From Heterodera schachtii (Eukaryota; Nematoda; Chromadorea; Rhabditida; Heteroderidae), in the NCBI GenBank assembly GCA_023374025.1, contig SIJG01000007.1, positions 1,903,852 through 1,967,851 on the forward strand: DNA of 64,000 nucleotides, given 5' to 3'. Below the pieces are notes generated by a model. The model made no database searches. It was given only the letters and a program-made list of their open reading frames with translations, and was not told the DNA's origin. Made by a program: the position numbers and the translations under genes. Below are positions 34,801-48,075 of the stretch, in pieces. Position 1 is the stretch's first letter. Each line of letters begins with the position of its first letter.

Positions 34801-36865
34801 TGGACTCAATTGTATTGGACCATCTCTTTTTCAGACTCCCCTTAGATTTGTTCAAAAAATTCGATGATTGACAAAGCCGAGGAAACGCTGAGAAGGCGCG
34901 AGAAGGAAATTGCATTGTAAAACAATTAACGAACTTAGAATTAAATGGAATCATTACTATTTCTAATTTCGTATTTACAATTTTGAGGGACCGCGAGAGA
35001 ATGGCGAAGTTGGAAGGCGATTTGCAAAGACTCCGCGAACATTTGCTCATTATGGAGGAGCATTCCTCGAAGGGTTTGGCCATTTGCACATTTTCAATTG
35101 TTTATTTACGCCTTAATTGTAAGATGCAATTGCTGCGGAAGAGCGCGAAACTGAACTTCGAAGACAAATTCGAGTTCTACGGGAAAAGTCGACCACGGAG
35201 GGCACTTCCATGGTCAATTCGCTGGAACAGTACCAGGTAGAAAACGAAAAAAAGAACGGAGTTTTTGTTTTCCAGCAGAATTTGGGAGAGAATCGTACAA
35301 AATAAACGGGGAAGGCAACCAAAATTTGGTGACCGATTTATTTTTTGGAAGAGGGAAATTACGAAGGGATTTAACCAAAAATGTAACAACCCTAAAAAGT
35401 CCGTTTAGCTCAAAGTCAGTGAATTGAAAGAAAAAGTTGAACACTTCGAAAGTGAGAAAATTCAAATGGAGGCGAAATTAACGGAAAAGGACAAAACGTT
35501 GGCTGAGATGAACAAAACACTTGCAGATTTACAGAGCGTACTCAGAGTACAGTTTTACTTGTGCAAAAATGCAATAAAAAGAAGTAAATTTAAGGAATTG
35601 GCGGAAGACCAAAAAATGGAAAGACAAAAATCGGACACGGAACTTTCGGGTGTCAGGGAAGAGCTGAAAGTGTGTGAGAAATTAATAAAAAAGAAAAAAT
35701 TATCGGAATTTCAGCAGAAACGGCACACACTCAAAGAAATTGAAGAAGCGAAAACGAATTTGGAGGACGCACTTGCGAAAATCACTCGCGAATTGAATTT
35801 ATCAAATGAGCAATTGGTGAGGAAGGAAAATTTGGTGGAGGAATTGGAGAACCAATTGGAAGAGATGCGAATTGCAGGGACGGGAAAGGTAAACATTGGA
35901 AAAGCATTCGGGGGAGGGGGGGGGCAAATGGACAAAATGATCACTTTTTATTGGAGCAATTAAACATTTAATTATTTAGCACCAATACACCATCACTACT
36001 GACCAAACTGTCGTTGGTGGCATCAACGGAAGTGGCGCTGTTTCTTCACACAAAATTGACGACGCGACACTTCGCCAATTGTTCCTTTCTTATTTTACTG
36101 CGGAAAAGTCTAAACAACCCGAAATTGCAATTGTGATGTCAAGAATATTGGGATATTCTGCAGAAGTGAGTGTGCTTGTTATTTATTTGGGAATGATTTC
36201 GGTTGGCGCTTACCTAAATTTTTCCGAAAACAGTTTTTTGAGTACGTTTGGGTCGTTTATCTCCAAAAAAAAAATTTGGTAAAGAGATGGTACTTTAGTT
36301 AGGCATTGCATTTAAAGAAGAATAAATGAAATAGAAATTAACAATTTTAAACGAAACGAAAATGAAAAATAATGTTTGACAATATGAACTGGGAATTATG
36401 ATGTTCAAAAGGGGCTGGTGTTCATTTGGCAGCCCCCATTTGAACCAGTCCGTTTTGTGTGTGCAATTTATGGTTTTGCCCCTTGGATCAGAGATCCGAA
36501 ACCTGTAATTCACTTCGTTTTTTCAAGGAACAATCCCAAATCAGCGCGGCTTTGTCAAAGTCGTCCTCCTCCGCTTCGTCTTGGTTCGCCCCCTTTTCCT
36601 CCACTCCGTCCGCTTCTCCTGGTCCGCCAGGAGGGCTTTCCCTTACTGAACAATTTGTGCGCTTTTTGGAACAAGAATCCATGGCCAATGCTCGCGCACT
36701 GCTTCAGCCACCCATCCAAGTGCCAATTTCATTAATCCCTTCACTTTTGGGCTTTTTCAGTCTCTCCCTGCTGACAGCGCAACTTTCCTCGTCGGTGAAT
36801 CGCCTCCGGTGCCAACCCATAATTCATCTTCAAATGCCGATTTGAAGTCAATTCTTGAGCAATAA
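31850..36865 (+). CDS. sql-1: GMAP-210/SQL-1-like golgin
   Basis: GMAP-210 (TRIP11) golgins tether membranes at the cis-Golgi and feed ciliary trafficking. The start MNNWLQNIKGQITELATEVL resembles the N-terminal membrane-curvature-sensing end of GMAP-210, though shorter. Many short exons follow, all heptad-rich coiled coil (KRVKELEEQLFNTNEE, AEYEERIRELE, DELRNEKETLSNLQ, EELANANSKCEGM). The C-terminal exon near 36000-36165 reads HKIDDATLRQLFLSYFTAEK then IVMSRILGYSAE, matching the GRAB/GRIP-related ARF-binding module of this family. It joins EQSQISAALSKS at 36528. The last intron is 41 bases (36720-36760). The stop is 36863-36865. Internal exon boundaries are approximate. Confidence 0.8.
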
Positions 36866-37320
36866 ATCATTTGCGTATAATAAAATTTATATTATCATCA
36901 ATTCTTGCAGCCTTATACATTAATTAAATTGCTTTTCATTCGTTTCGTTTTTCTCTGTGTTCTCTCCCATTAATCATTTGGTGATGACTTTTTGCCAGAA
37001 CGGATCAAAACAAAACGCTTTTAAAATGTGATTAGCAAAATGTTAATATTTTCTTGAATTATTGTGCATTTATTTTAGTTGCTAATTTTATTTTTTTCTG
37101 AAACTGTATGAAACGGTGAAGAGATATTTTGATAGTTCCCTTTGCCTTTCGTTTAATTATTAAAATATTTTTGGCATTTTCAAATCGGCAAAAGTCGTGC
37201 CGTTTTGCTCCTTCCGATTGCTGCTTTCGTCTGTTTCCACCGACCATTCGTTTCCCAGTCACAACCATAAAGGGACATCGCCACCTCCCAACCGTTGTGA
37301 AGGGACAGCGGAGGGTCAAA
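36866..37320. other. Short intergenic region between golgin and HIP1R-like genes
   Basis: About 455 AT-rich bases with AATAAA-type signals near 36861 and 36888. No gene is seen. Confidence 0.5.
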
Positions 37321-40300
37321 ATGCAAGAAGAGGCATTTGTCAAGTCGCAGGTGGACTTTCCCCCCAGGGAGGGCTCAATTCTTTGATTTATTGCCGCAAA
37401 TTTCAGTTGATCGCATTTTGCAAGGCGTTGTCCAAAGTCGAAAGTCCCCTCAAGCAAAAGCATGTCCGGGCACTCGTCGTTGGCACGGTCAGTTGCATTT
37501 GAGGGAACCCTTTGTGAAATGCTGTCACTTTTATTTTCGTCGCCCTTTTCAGCACAAACTTCGCTCTTCCCGCATTTTTTGGCATGCCGTCTCGCGCATT
37601 CAGCTGGAGAAAAATCCCGTCCTCACATGGAAATTCTGCCAATTGCTGCACAAATTGATCCACGACGGACACAGAAAAGTCACCGAGTCCGTTTTAGGGG
37701 GCCTGGAATTACAAAAATGACTAAATTAACTCTGAAAAGGAATTGACAAATTTTCAGAGAGAGTGTTGCCCACATCCCACGGCTTACCCAACTCGGCAAT
37801 TTCTGGCAACACCTCCGCAGTTCCGGCTATGGACAAGCGAACACAAGTGAATTAATTACTTCACTTTAATTATCATTACATTAATTAATTTCTCTCCCTC
37901 AAAAGGTTATTGTAAAATGCTTGTAAGCCGACTAAATTTCCACAAAAAGGTCATTTTTACCCATTCCAAGTGTTGAAAATTGACTGTCTTTTCAGTACCC
38001 AAGTTTGCCCGGGAATTTCTCCATAAATGCGCGACAAACGGAGGCACTGACATCGGACATAAACGAAACGTACGAATTGGCCATTGACATGCTCGACCAA
38101 ATGGACGAGTTGCTGAACTTGAAGGCTTCAAGTTGGTCGTCCACATGTCCATCCATTTTATTTATTCGCCTTGGTTTTAGTCATTTCCGTCATGGACTCC
38201 CTCCGTTGGAGTTCGCTCGTCCCCCAGGGCCAATGTCTGTTGGCCCCGCTGATCCTCGTCATTTTGGACACCAGCAAACTCTGTCCTCCCCGGCCATTTT
38301 CCCCGTCTCATTGCTGTGTCCCTTTTCAGATGACTTTCTCGTCAAGGCTCTGTTCAAATTGCATGCCAATCTCTCCGCCGACACTCTCATCGGCCATCGC
38401 GAACGTTTTTACGACATTTTCAGGCGCACCAAAAAGTTCTATGAAGAGGCAGCGAATTTGCAATACTTCAAGTACCTCGTCCAAATTCCAACTCTTCCGA
38501 CGGTTTTTCGCAATTCTTTTTTTTTATTTACTCCAATTCTCTTTAAGATTGCCCCAAATTTTCAAAAAGCCCACGAGTTGGAGGAGTACCAAGCCCCCCA
38601 GGCGTACCTCCATTCGGTCGCAACTTCCGAAAGCGGCGACCAAAGCCCAACGGACGCAGCAATCCGTGTGTGACGAAGGTGAGCGGCACAAACTCGAAGA
38701 AACACAATGCCATTGGTGATGCCGTACTGTTTTGCAGCAAATCAGCACAATCATCGATTTGTCCATGCCCCAAATGGACGCCGACTTTTCCTCTTCGGTC
38801 GGGACCGTCGACTTCGCAACAGCAGCAACAACAACAGACCCCACAACTTTTTGACCCGAAGTATTGCAGAATAATCTCAATTTTACACATTTTAAAAATA
38901 TGTTCGCTGTAGGGACGAAATAATTGCGCGACTTCGGCACGACATCGACGTGGAAAGGGAGACGAAGGAACGTTTAATTCAGGGTAAAGAACAATTTGCC
39001 ATTTGGATATTCCGTTTTTTTAAGAGGCCAGCATTCGAATTGAGCAGTACGAAGCGCGACTTGTGCAGATGAAGCAGGAAATCGACCTGAACAAACAAAC
39101 GGCGGATGAACGGGCGGAGGAACTGAACGAATTGCGGACGGAATTGAGCAACAACAGAACGGAGCAACAACAACAGGGGACAGAAGCGGGGGAGGGACAG
39201 GCGGCGGAAGAGGCGGCACGGAACCACCGCGAATTGGAGCAGAAGTTGGCCAAGTTAAAGGGACTGTACCAGCAGTTGAGGGAGGACCACATCAAAGTCG
39301 GACCAGGGGGAGGATTAAAACGAACTCAAAGGGATCCCATTGAAGGCACTGACAGAAATCCGAGACTTACGGACCAAAATCGACACGGACGGGGCGGAAA
39401 AGCGCAAAAACGACGACGAATTGGAGAACACCAAACAACAGCTGAAGCAGGCAGAACAGGAGAGAGCATTCTTCGAATCACAGGTCGACAATTCGATTGG
39501 GAAAGGGACGATTTGGCAATATTTCAGGCAAAATTAGTGCAAGAAAACATCCAAACCAGTGCCCAAACTGTTCACGAAGCGCAGTCCAAAATTGGACAGT
39601 TGGAGGGACAAATTGAGGAGGTAAACGACACATTGGCCAGTGAAAAGGCAAAGACGGACGAATTGGAAAGGAAAAGCAAAGCGACGAACGAACGAATCTT
39701 ACAGACTTTTAGAGGTCAGTTTTTTGTGGATGATAGATCACTTCTTGAAATCGGGGTTCCGTTTTTCGTTCCTTTTCTGATTGATCATTTTTCTTCTCAG
39801 AATGCCTTTGTTCGGCTGCCCTTGCGATTTTGGAACAGTCTTTGGAGGACTTGCAAAACGCTGCTTCCATTTCTTACCCATTGCGTAATCCATGGATTAT
39901 CATTATCTCGATGCCACGTTTCCTTCAGAATTGGCCATGCCCTCTCTTCGGACGGTCATTGACCAATTGGACTCCGTCGCACTTTCCCCGTCCTTCGCCA
40001 CTCTCTCCGCTGATCAGAACTCCTCCTCCCTGTTGCCCCTCTCCGATCAGTTCAAATCGCTTTTCGTCCTTTCCCATCGCCTTTCCGATGTTCTCATCGG
40101 TTGTGCGTCCGCCGCTTACACCGTTTCCATTCAACACTTTGAAGGTGTTTTCAATGCCCTTAAAGCTAATTAAGGGAATTAAATTGTTCAGAAGTGAATG
40201 AGCAGTGCCGTCGTGTCCATACGGAGGCGGCACACTTTTATAAAGATTTGCTGAAAGAACAGAACGAAGGGAAGGGAAAGCTGCGGACGGAGTTGGGCCG

Positions 40301-41912
40301 ATTGGAGGCATTGGTGGGGGCATTGCCAAGCGAAACGGGCGCAGGGGGCGGGGACATCGACGTGGAAATGGTGGGCAGACAATTGGACGAGGAAATGCAA
40401 CGGATGGGCACGGCAATCGCCACGGCCGTGGAACACATCGGCGAATTGCAAAAGCGAAGGTGAAAGCAAAAATCAATCAAACGGTAGATATTCGACATTT
40501 TTAATCCCAAGAAATCTCTCGACTTGGGTTCCTTTTGGACTTGGAATTTTTGAAATGTTTTAAAAGCAATTAAAAGTTTAAAAATCTGTCAATTGCTAAA
40601 GTGTCTAAAAATAGTTGGCATTTTGAATTTGATGGTTCTTTTAGTCGGGAGACGAACAGCGGAATGCGTTTGGAAGTGAACGACAAGATTTTGGACTCGT
40701 GCAATGGGCTGATGAACGCGGTCCGCGAGTTGGTCATCCGAAGCAAAGAAGTGCAGGAGGAAATTGTGGCGCAGGGCAAAGGGGCGACGACGCCCAGCGA
40801 ATTCTACAAGAAAAACCACCTGTGGACCGAAGGCGAGTTTAAATATAATGTTCAAATTTGGTGCATTTTTCATCCTTCCTTTTTTCGCAGGTTTAATTTC
40901 CGCGGGTCGTGCCGTGGGAGTCGCAGCCACCGAATTGGTGTGAGTCGCTCCGTCAAACACTCAAAAACAAAAACAGAATAATTGAACATTGAGCAACAAT
41001 TCCATTCCCCCACTTTTAGCAAATCGGCCGACAGTTTTATTATGGGAAAGGGTGGCAAATTTGAGCATTTAATTGTCGCCGCCGGTTCAGTCGCTGCGAG
41101 GTTCGCTTTTTGCAAATTGAAGTTGAGTATTTATTTGATAGTTTATTTGTGTTTTTAGTGTCGCCCAACTTTTCGTTTCTTCTCGCGTTAAGGCCAAAAA
41201 GGGCTCGGAAACGATTTTGGAGTTGGGCAAAGCGTCCAAATCGGTGAATTTGTGTACGGCCGCGTTGGTGGGGACGGTCAAAAGCGGACAGCAATCGTTG
41301 GCCGAAGAGCGTAAGCGATGGGAGGGGAAAGCGTAAAAGGATTTACAATTGGTGCGGTTGTGTTGCAGAACTGCTCGACTTTTCCAACCTGTCACTGCAC
41401 GAGACGAAGAAGGAGGAGATGGAGTCGCAAGTGCGCGTGCTCGAACTCGAGGCTGAACTGACCAGAGAAAGGTGCTGCCAATTGGAACTCGAACGGAAAT
41501 TGGACAATTTCGAAGGATTGACTTTTTTATTAACAAAAAATTTTCGGGTCTATCTAAAAGCGCTGATGCCATTATTTACAATGAGTCATCAAATTTGGCG
41601 TCAGAAATTTACTTTTATTTTTTGGCTTAATTCGGAATCATTTTACGAAGGCTTCTTGATTATGTTGACAAATGTTGGGACTTGAACACTAATAAGAAAA
41701 GAGTTGCATGGTTTAAACGAAACTCCTTCTGACTCATTGGCACTTTGTAATTTGTGGGATGTCATTTTTGGCACTTTATTTTCCGTTTGTTTCCCCCATT
41801 TTGCCCTCCTCCCTTTAGACTTCGTTTTGGCGAACTTCGGAAGCAGCACTTCCACTTGGCCTCGTTGGTTGAGCAGCAGAACAAAGAAAATGGCAAAGAA
41901 GCGACTGACTGA
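37321..41912 (+). CDS. hipr-1: HIP1R/Sla2-like endocytic adaptor (ANTH, coiled coil, THATCH)
   Basis: HIP1R/Sla2 proteins bind PI(4,5)P2 and clathrin and link endocytic coats to actin. The start MQEEAFVKSQ splices to LIAFCKALSKVESPLKQKHV, the basic lipid-binding patch of ANTH. Then come FWHAVSRIQLEKNPVLTWKF, CQLLHKLIHDGH, GNFWQHLRSSGYGQ, ALFKLHANLSADTLIGHRER and LQYFKYLVQIPTLP. A long coiled coil spans about 38890-39710. The C-terminal I/LWEQ (THATCH) actin-binding module includes FYKKNHLWTEGLISAGRAVG, KSADSFIMGKGGKFEHLIVA, RVKAKKGSETILELGK and VRVLELEAELTRER. A phase-2 donor at 41471 joins LRFGELRKQHFHLASLVEQ, and the stop is 41910-41912. All three family modules are present in the normal order, so it is full length. 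Confidence 0.9.
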
Positions 41913-43328
41913 ATTATAGCCCAAATTAACATAATTTGTAAAAATTCCACATTTTAATTACCCTTTTAATGCCCAATAATTAATTCGCACTTTTCCAACT
42001 TTTGTCATTCATTCCTTAGTTAATTAACCGCGTTACTTCTCTTCCGTCAATCATATTGTTGTTCTTCTGTTTTTTGTTTTGTTTTATCACATGTAATTCC
42101 TTTTTACTCTTTGAAACCCTCGCAAATTTTTATGTTTTTCTGTTCGTTTCCGTGACATTCTTCGCAAGAAACTTCCGATATTCGCTAACAAAACCCTGAA
42201 TTTAATCTTACAATTAGTCTTTTTACACTACTTAAATAAAAATAGACATTATTCATTTTCATCTTTAGACTTAACATTTATTTATCGGTATGAAATTGGA
42301 ATCTTTGCTTCAACACAATTTTAATTGGGAGGGATTTATTTGGCGGTGTTAAATTTTGGAAGGCATTGGATTTTTAGACCTTTTTCCCCAAGGAAAGACT
42401 AATTTCTCGCCCGGTTTTGATAATGACCTCTTTTTGTCATTTTCCTTTTCGCTTTGCTAAATTGACCTGGCCAATTGTGCCAATGTTTGTGAATGGCTTT
42501 TTGTGTGGCAAAGCTTTTCCCAAAACACCCGCAGACGACGGCACACATTCCGCGGTCTTCCCGGCGGAAGGGAAGAGACATTCGGCGGTCTTTCCGCCGA
42601 AGTCCGTCCCGCGTTTCTCGCTTCACTGCTGTGCTAAAATTACGCAAGTAAACGAGCAAATGCAGCGGTAGAGGGAGGAGAAGCGCATTTCCCTGGGCAG
42701 AGACGGCACTTTGCCCGGGGCATTCCCCCGGGGGCCCTCTGTCTGTCTGTCCGTCTTTCTGCCTCTTCTTTTCACAACTCTCACTATCTCTCTCTCTCTC
42801 TCTCTTCTGGGGAGTGCCGTCAGTTGAAGTGTTCCCGCCCTTCTCGTCCACCCCCTCCCCCTAATGACGTGCCTTTCTCTCCCCCCCCCCCCAATGGCAT
42901 TCTTTCGCTTGCGGCACTTTTCCCTCCTCCGCGTCTCCTCCCCCCTTCTCTTCTCCCGGCGCTTCTTCCCTTTCCCTTCCGTTTTCCTTAGTTCTCCCAC
43001 CGCCGAATTTGGCCATTGCAGCGAAGACTCCCAACGGAATGATGAGGCCAAGACCCATTACCAGCGCCCGCCTCGGCACATTCGTGCCGTCCCCCCCCCC
43101 CCGAGCATTGTCCCCCGATGCCCCCGGGTCATTCATTCATTCCCTCGGCCGGCTGACTCATCAAATCCAATTCTGTCCCTGCCAAACTCATCAAACCCTG
43201 CCACAAAAAATCTTCGTATTTTAGCCAGTACAAATGGTGCCCTCCGTCGGTTTTTTTGCCGCTTTCTGCTAAGCTTACCCCCCCCCCCCCTCCCTTATTG
43301 GCTTTCCCTCTCTCCGTGCTTTGTCCCA
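41913..43328. other. Intergenic region upstream of the p35-like gene
   Basis: The first 500 bases are AT-rich. From about 42720 to 43310 the plus strand is pyrimidine-rich (CT repeats near 42785, poly-C at 42885, 43095 and 43280). The long open frame entering the p35 exon from 42864 is a low-complexity Pro/Ser translation upstream of the likely start. Confidence 0.55.
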
Positions 43329-46292
43329 ATGGGTGCCCAGCTCAGTGCCGACGGCGTTTCTCCTGGCGCCTCGTCTTTGGGCAGCAACGGTCAAAAGGGC
43401 GGTGCCACGCCGCGTTCCGCTTCCGAGCGCAGTTTGGCCATGTCGTCGTCCGCCGCCTCCTCCTCCCTCCATTCCGCGCGCCTTCGCACTCTCAGCGGGC
43501 ACTGTCCGTCCGCGTCGCCTCCGGCGATGGCACCCTTTGACCAAAGCAATGACTTTTCGCTTCATTCGCCGCGTGACAAAAAGGACGGCGTCGCTTATGC
43601 GCTGTTTAATCAGTACAACCCCCACAATGACTGTGGGCTTCATCGCCAGCACGGCTTTTGGCGAAGCGACGGACGACGAAGCGGCAAAGAGCGACCGAAT
43701 GGCCAAGGGCAGCAACAGCAACAGCACAACGGAGGCTTCTTCCGGTGGCAATCGTTTGCCAAAACTTTGCCAAGTCTGATGACGCAACAAGCGAATTCGT
43801 ACGGAAATTCGGCAGAAAGCCGAGGGGGGAATTGCATTTTGAATGAGAAAAGGAACCAAAGGCAATGGGAGGAGAGAGAGATGGTGGACGCGAACAACAA
43901 CAATTACAATAGCAGTGATAATGATAATGGTGGGGGGGGAGAAAGTTGGACGGATTAATGGCCGTGGAAAAAAGAAAAAATGCCATGGGAAGGATTTGTG
44001 CCGTTTCCATCCAATAAATGCCCGGCTTTCAGAGGCGATGCTCGACAGTGTCTTTCCCGCGCCGTTTGTGCCTTCCTCCGTCTCTTACGGTGCTCAGAAC
44101 CACAACAAATGCCATCTCCCGCAACATTTTAAGCATCTGATGACCGATGAGAAGAAAGTGTTCGGCGCAACACGGCACAACAATAATAACAATGAAAAGG
44201 TGAGTGAAAAGAGGAAATCCATTAGAAAGAGTGATCAGTGATCAATCCCTCCCCCCCCCCCACGGCAGAAAGGGAGCAATTTCTCGTTGAAGTCGTCGCT
44301 GCGCAAGAGCGGGTCGCGCTTCTTCAGTTCGATTGTTCGGAACGGATATTTCAGAGCGTTGCTCAGTGACGACGACTCATCATCAGCAGAAGAAGATGAG
44401 GAGGAGGAAGAAGAAGAGGATGAATGGAGGGGGAACAGAGGGAGGAGGAGGAGGGAATGGGCGACGGAAGGACAACGCGTGGGGTGGGCCCGCAGCGACG
44501 GCACCCCCGGGGACGCCGTCACTGCCAACCCAAACCCATGCCATAACGGCACCACCACCACCGACTTCAACCACAACGGCACCAGCGAAGGCGTCTGTGC
44601 CCGCAGTGCCGCGCCCCCTCCCGCGCGTCCCTCCCTCCGACCTTCCCAAACACTTTCCTACTCGTCACTCCTCCCGCAAAAGCATCTTCCGTGCACCCAA
44701 AAGCCCAATCTTCCCACAAAATCACTTCGCTTCTCGTTGAAACGTCATTTAATGGGGGGCCAACAAAAAACGACGACGGTCGAATCTGTGGAAGGAAGGC
44801 AAACGCAGGCGAACGCGGGTGGGCAAAATTGCAAAAATCATTTAATTAGAGTGAAATGTTTCAAATTCCATTTGATCCGTTCCTCTTTTGATTAGGCACC
44901 GGCACAGTCTCTTCCGTTTTGCTGGCGATGGCTGCCGGGCAAAAGCCAACGCGTGCTTTTCCCGTGGAAACGGATCATGGAACGGGTCAAACTCTGTTGG
45001 ATTGGAATGGGAACGGTCACTCGACAGACGCGGCACAGCTCATTTTGCCATGGCACGACGACCAAATGACGCGGAAAAAGGTGGGATTGACTCCTCATTT
45101 GCTTTGCCAATTCCCTTTTTTCTTCTCCTCTCTCCACAGATTGTCCACGCTTCGTCCGCCGAATTAATGAGGGCCCTCGGGGCATTCATCGGAATGCGTT
45201 GCGATCGGCTAAAGCCCCATTTTGAGCCTGTTCAGCTCACCAATTGGTCAGTCAGCTCAAATACAATTTGTAATTGCAATTCCCTCTGCTAATTGCCCAA
45301 TTTTCAAGGCTCCGAAGCGTCGACCGAGCGCTGATTCTCCAAGTAAGGGCCCAACTTGTCATTGATAATGCCCAATGAGTGACAATTTCGGCAAAGATTA
45401 ACGGCAAAGATTGCCGCCCTTTCTCTTTCATTCTTTGCCACTTTCCGGCCAATTTTATGGCATTTGTCCGTCGGGAATTTATGTTCTCGAGAAAAGACGG
45501 ACGGACGGACGGAAGCACATTCTGACAGAAACAAAAGAAAGAAAGGAAAATTGAAGATGGAAGGAAAAAACAATGAAAAATAAACAAAAAATAAAAAATG
45601 AAAGGGAAGGGAAATTCAAAAACAAATGGAAAACAACAAAAGGGAATAATCCAATCCAATTCAAATTGAATGAAAGTCATTTACCTATATCCCTTTAGGG
45701 TTGGCAAGACGGTGAGTGTCTCTCTCTCTCTGTCCCCGGCACTTTCCCTCACCCCCCCCCCCCCCCCCCCCCTCAAGTGGCGTTCATAAACCCGGCCAAT
45801 TTGGTCTTCCTCTTCATGCTCATCCGCGACTCTTTCGCGCTCGGCGAATGCGTCCGTCTCCGCTCACTGGACGAATTGCACTCGTTCGTGCTGCTCTGTC
45901 TGTACATCAGCTATTCCTACATGGGCAACGAGATCAGTTACCCGCTGAAGCCGTTTATCACCGAGCAAACGGTGGGCAAAAGGCAAAGGAAAAGCCAAAG
46001 ACCGACGGAAGGGCCAAATCAAAGGGGGATGGATAAAGCATAGCCAAAAAACCTCAATCGGCTTAAATTCACCGAATTCGCCCAATTTTCAGAATCGCTC
46101 CCTTTTTTGGTCACAATGTGTCCAACTGATCACACGTCACAGTGCTCAGGTAGTAAATAACACCTCTCTTCCATTTCTCTTCTCATTTATCCGCTTTTTC
46201 AGATGCTTCGGCTCAATTCGTCGTCCGCCTTTTTCCTCGAAGTTTTCACTGAATTGAAGCGATATTCGACCAGCGAATCCGACGATTATTAG
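43329..46292 (+). CDS. cdka-1: p35-type CDK5 activator
   Basis: p35 proteins are cyclin-like activators of CDK5, tethered to membranes. The ATG at 43329 gives MGAQLSADG, an N-myristoylation-type start as in vertebrate p35. A Ser-rich and Gln/Asn-rich N-terminal region follows. The segment 44274-44360 ([18 protein letters not shown]) is basic. The cyclin-fold core starts near 45141 ([20 protein letters not shown]), then [72 protein letters not shown] and [18 protein letters not shown]. These match the family block by block. The stop is 46290-46292, with AATAAA near 46535. The reading frame between 44380 and 44750 is uncertain, because an acidic frame and a Pro/Thr-rich frame both stay open. 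Confidence 0.9.
45493..45513. repeat. (GGAC)n short tandem repeat
   Basis: Four to five GGAC units in tandem within an intron of the p35-like gene. Confidence 0.7.
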
Positions 46293-48075
46293 TCGACCAT
46301 TTCTTTAGCATTTTAGGACAAGGGATTCGTTGTCATTTTGGTCCCAAATGAATTCGGGTTTTTTCATGCCAACATTTTTAGAATTCAAAGTCATTGGAAT
46401 GGGTCGCCCGTCTATTCTTTATTCTCTCCCTTCTCTTCTTGTCTAATTTGTTGACATTCGATTCGATTATTCAAATTTTACTCTGAATTAATCTCCGCTT
46501 TCGATGATTCATTCATTTGCTGATCTCAAATTACAATAAAAATGAAATAAAATTGCTGATTAATATTATTATATTATTTTATTTAATAAATTCTTTTTTC
46601 GGTTCTGTTTTTTCGTCCTTTCCCTTTTATTTCCCATTTGTCCGTCGCTAATCGGCCGATTTCGCAAGGGACGGCGAAAGCAAAGCAAAGGAGAAGCCTT
46701 GTAAAACAATGGAATAGTAAATAAAAAGAAGGAACAAATGAATGAATGGGTGCGAAATGCAATTTCTTTGACATTTTCTCCCCTTTGGATGGGAAATCAT
46801 AAATCAGTTTATAAAAAACCTCCTCTTCAACAAGTGTTTGTGCTTGATTCTTTTCTGATTTGTGATTAATTTGAGTTGGTCATTCTGAAAATCCCAAAAA
46901 GGATTATATTATTATTATTTTTTTTGTTTGTAATTTTCCTAAAAAAATTAAAGAAAAGGAATTTTTAGTCTTTTCGCCAAATTTTGGCCATTTTGAGACC
47001 TAATTTTGCAAAAATATAAAAAAGCTGGGACCCGGCCATGCCGTTAGACATCACTTTTTCTTTTTGCAAATCATTTTACTGCGTTCAAAATTGCTTAAAA
47101 TGGTCTGGAGCAATGTAAAGGTTCTGGATTTAAAAAAGGCTGATTGTGTGTTCATTAACCAGTGATTATTTTTATCATGTTTAGATAATTGAGCTAATTA
47201 CTAAATGTTGTGTGACGAGGCTAATTGGGAGTGTTTTTGCCTGGGAGGGATTAGCGGAGGGGGGGGGGGAGGGGACAGTTTTGGAATTTTTATTATGAAC
47301 ATCGTTTTCTTCGTTCTCTTCGCTTTTCATTTGTAATCTTTTCGTCCCTTTCGCTTCCATCACTCCAATTTCTTCACTTTTCTCTCTTTGCCTTTTTCTT
47401 CCGTTTTGGGGTTTCTCAGTTTTATTCGATTTATCCGACGAAAGTCAGCAGCAAAAGAAAGGAAAAGGAAGGAAAAGGAAGGAAGGAAGCAGTGGCTAAC
47501 TGAAAAAAGAAAAAAAGAACTCACAAAGTCCGTCCTTTTCTCCCCTTTTGAAACCTTTTTCCCGACGAAACTTTACAGAAATGGCTATTTTTTTTCTTAT
47601 CTATCCCTCACTTTTGCGAGAATTAAACGTTCGGTTGTTTGAATTGTTATTTTTTTTTTGTTTCATTTCCAGACGATTCGATCGTTAATTTTCTGCTTTC
47701 GTCATTGTTTTTGCACCATTTTTTCCTTGTACCTTTTTTATATTTCATGTGTTCTATGTAAAACCCAGGCTGCCAGATGTGCTGATTTGATCATCACTTT
47801 ACCGATTTTTTTGAAAAAATTCTCCGCAAAAAAAAAAGCATTTTATTGATTTTTTAGAATAAATTTTTTATAAATGTTGGTTTTTTACCCCAAATGCTGT
47901 TTTTAAATTTTTCATCTGCTGGCAGTCTTGGTGAAAACCTTTCGGGATCTTCATCTTTTACTAACAATAATTTGACCTTTTATTATTAATTAAATAATTC
48001 GTTCGATTTCAAGATTTTTTTCCCATTTTTGTCAATACATTCGAACTTTTGCTTGTGGATTTGTACGCCTTTTTG
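46293..48075. other. AT-rich intergenic region between p35-like and calcipressin genes
   Basis: The first 270 bases are the likely 3'UTR of the p35-like gene. A poly-G block is at 47262, and an imperfect hairpin (CCAGGCTGCCAG near 47766 against CTGGCAGTCTTGG near 47921) lies before the calcipressin start. No gene is seen. Confidence 0.5.

Noticed and set aside
42864..43328. Upstream part of a 364-codon frame leading into the p35-like exon
   Set aside because: It is low-complexity and Pro/Ser-rich; MGAQLS at 43329 gives the expected myristoylated start.
31850..46292. Operon of golgin, HIP1R-like and p35-like genes
   Set aside because: The genes are co-oriented, but spacers of about 455 and 1416 bases and no visible spliced-leader signal do not support a nematode operon.
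47762..47935. Hairpin with CTGCCAG arms
   Set aside because: Arms are short and imperfect with no flanking duplication, too weak to call an element.
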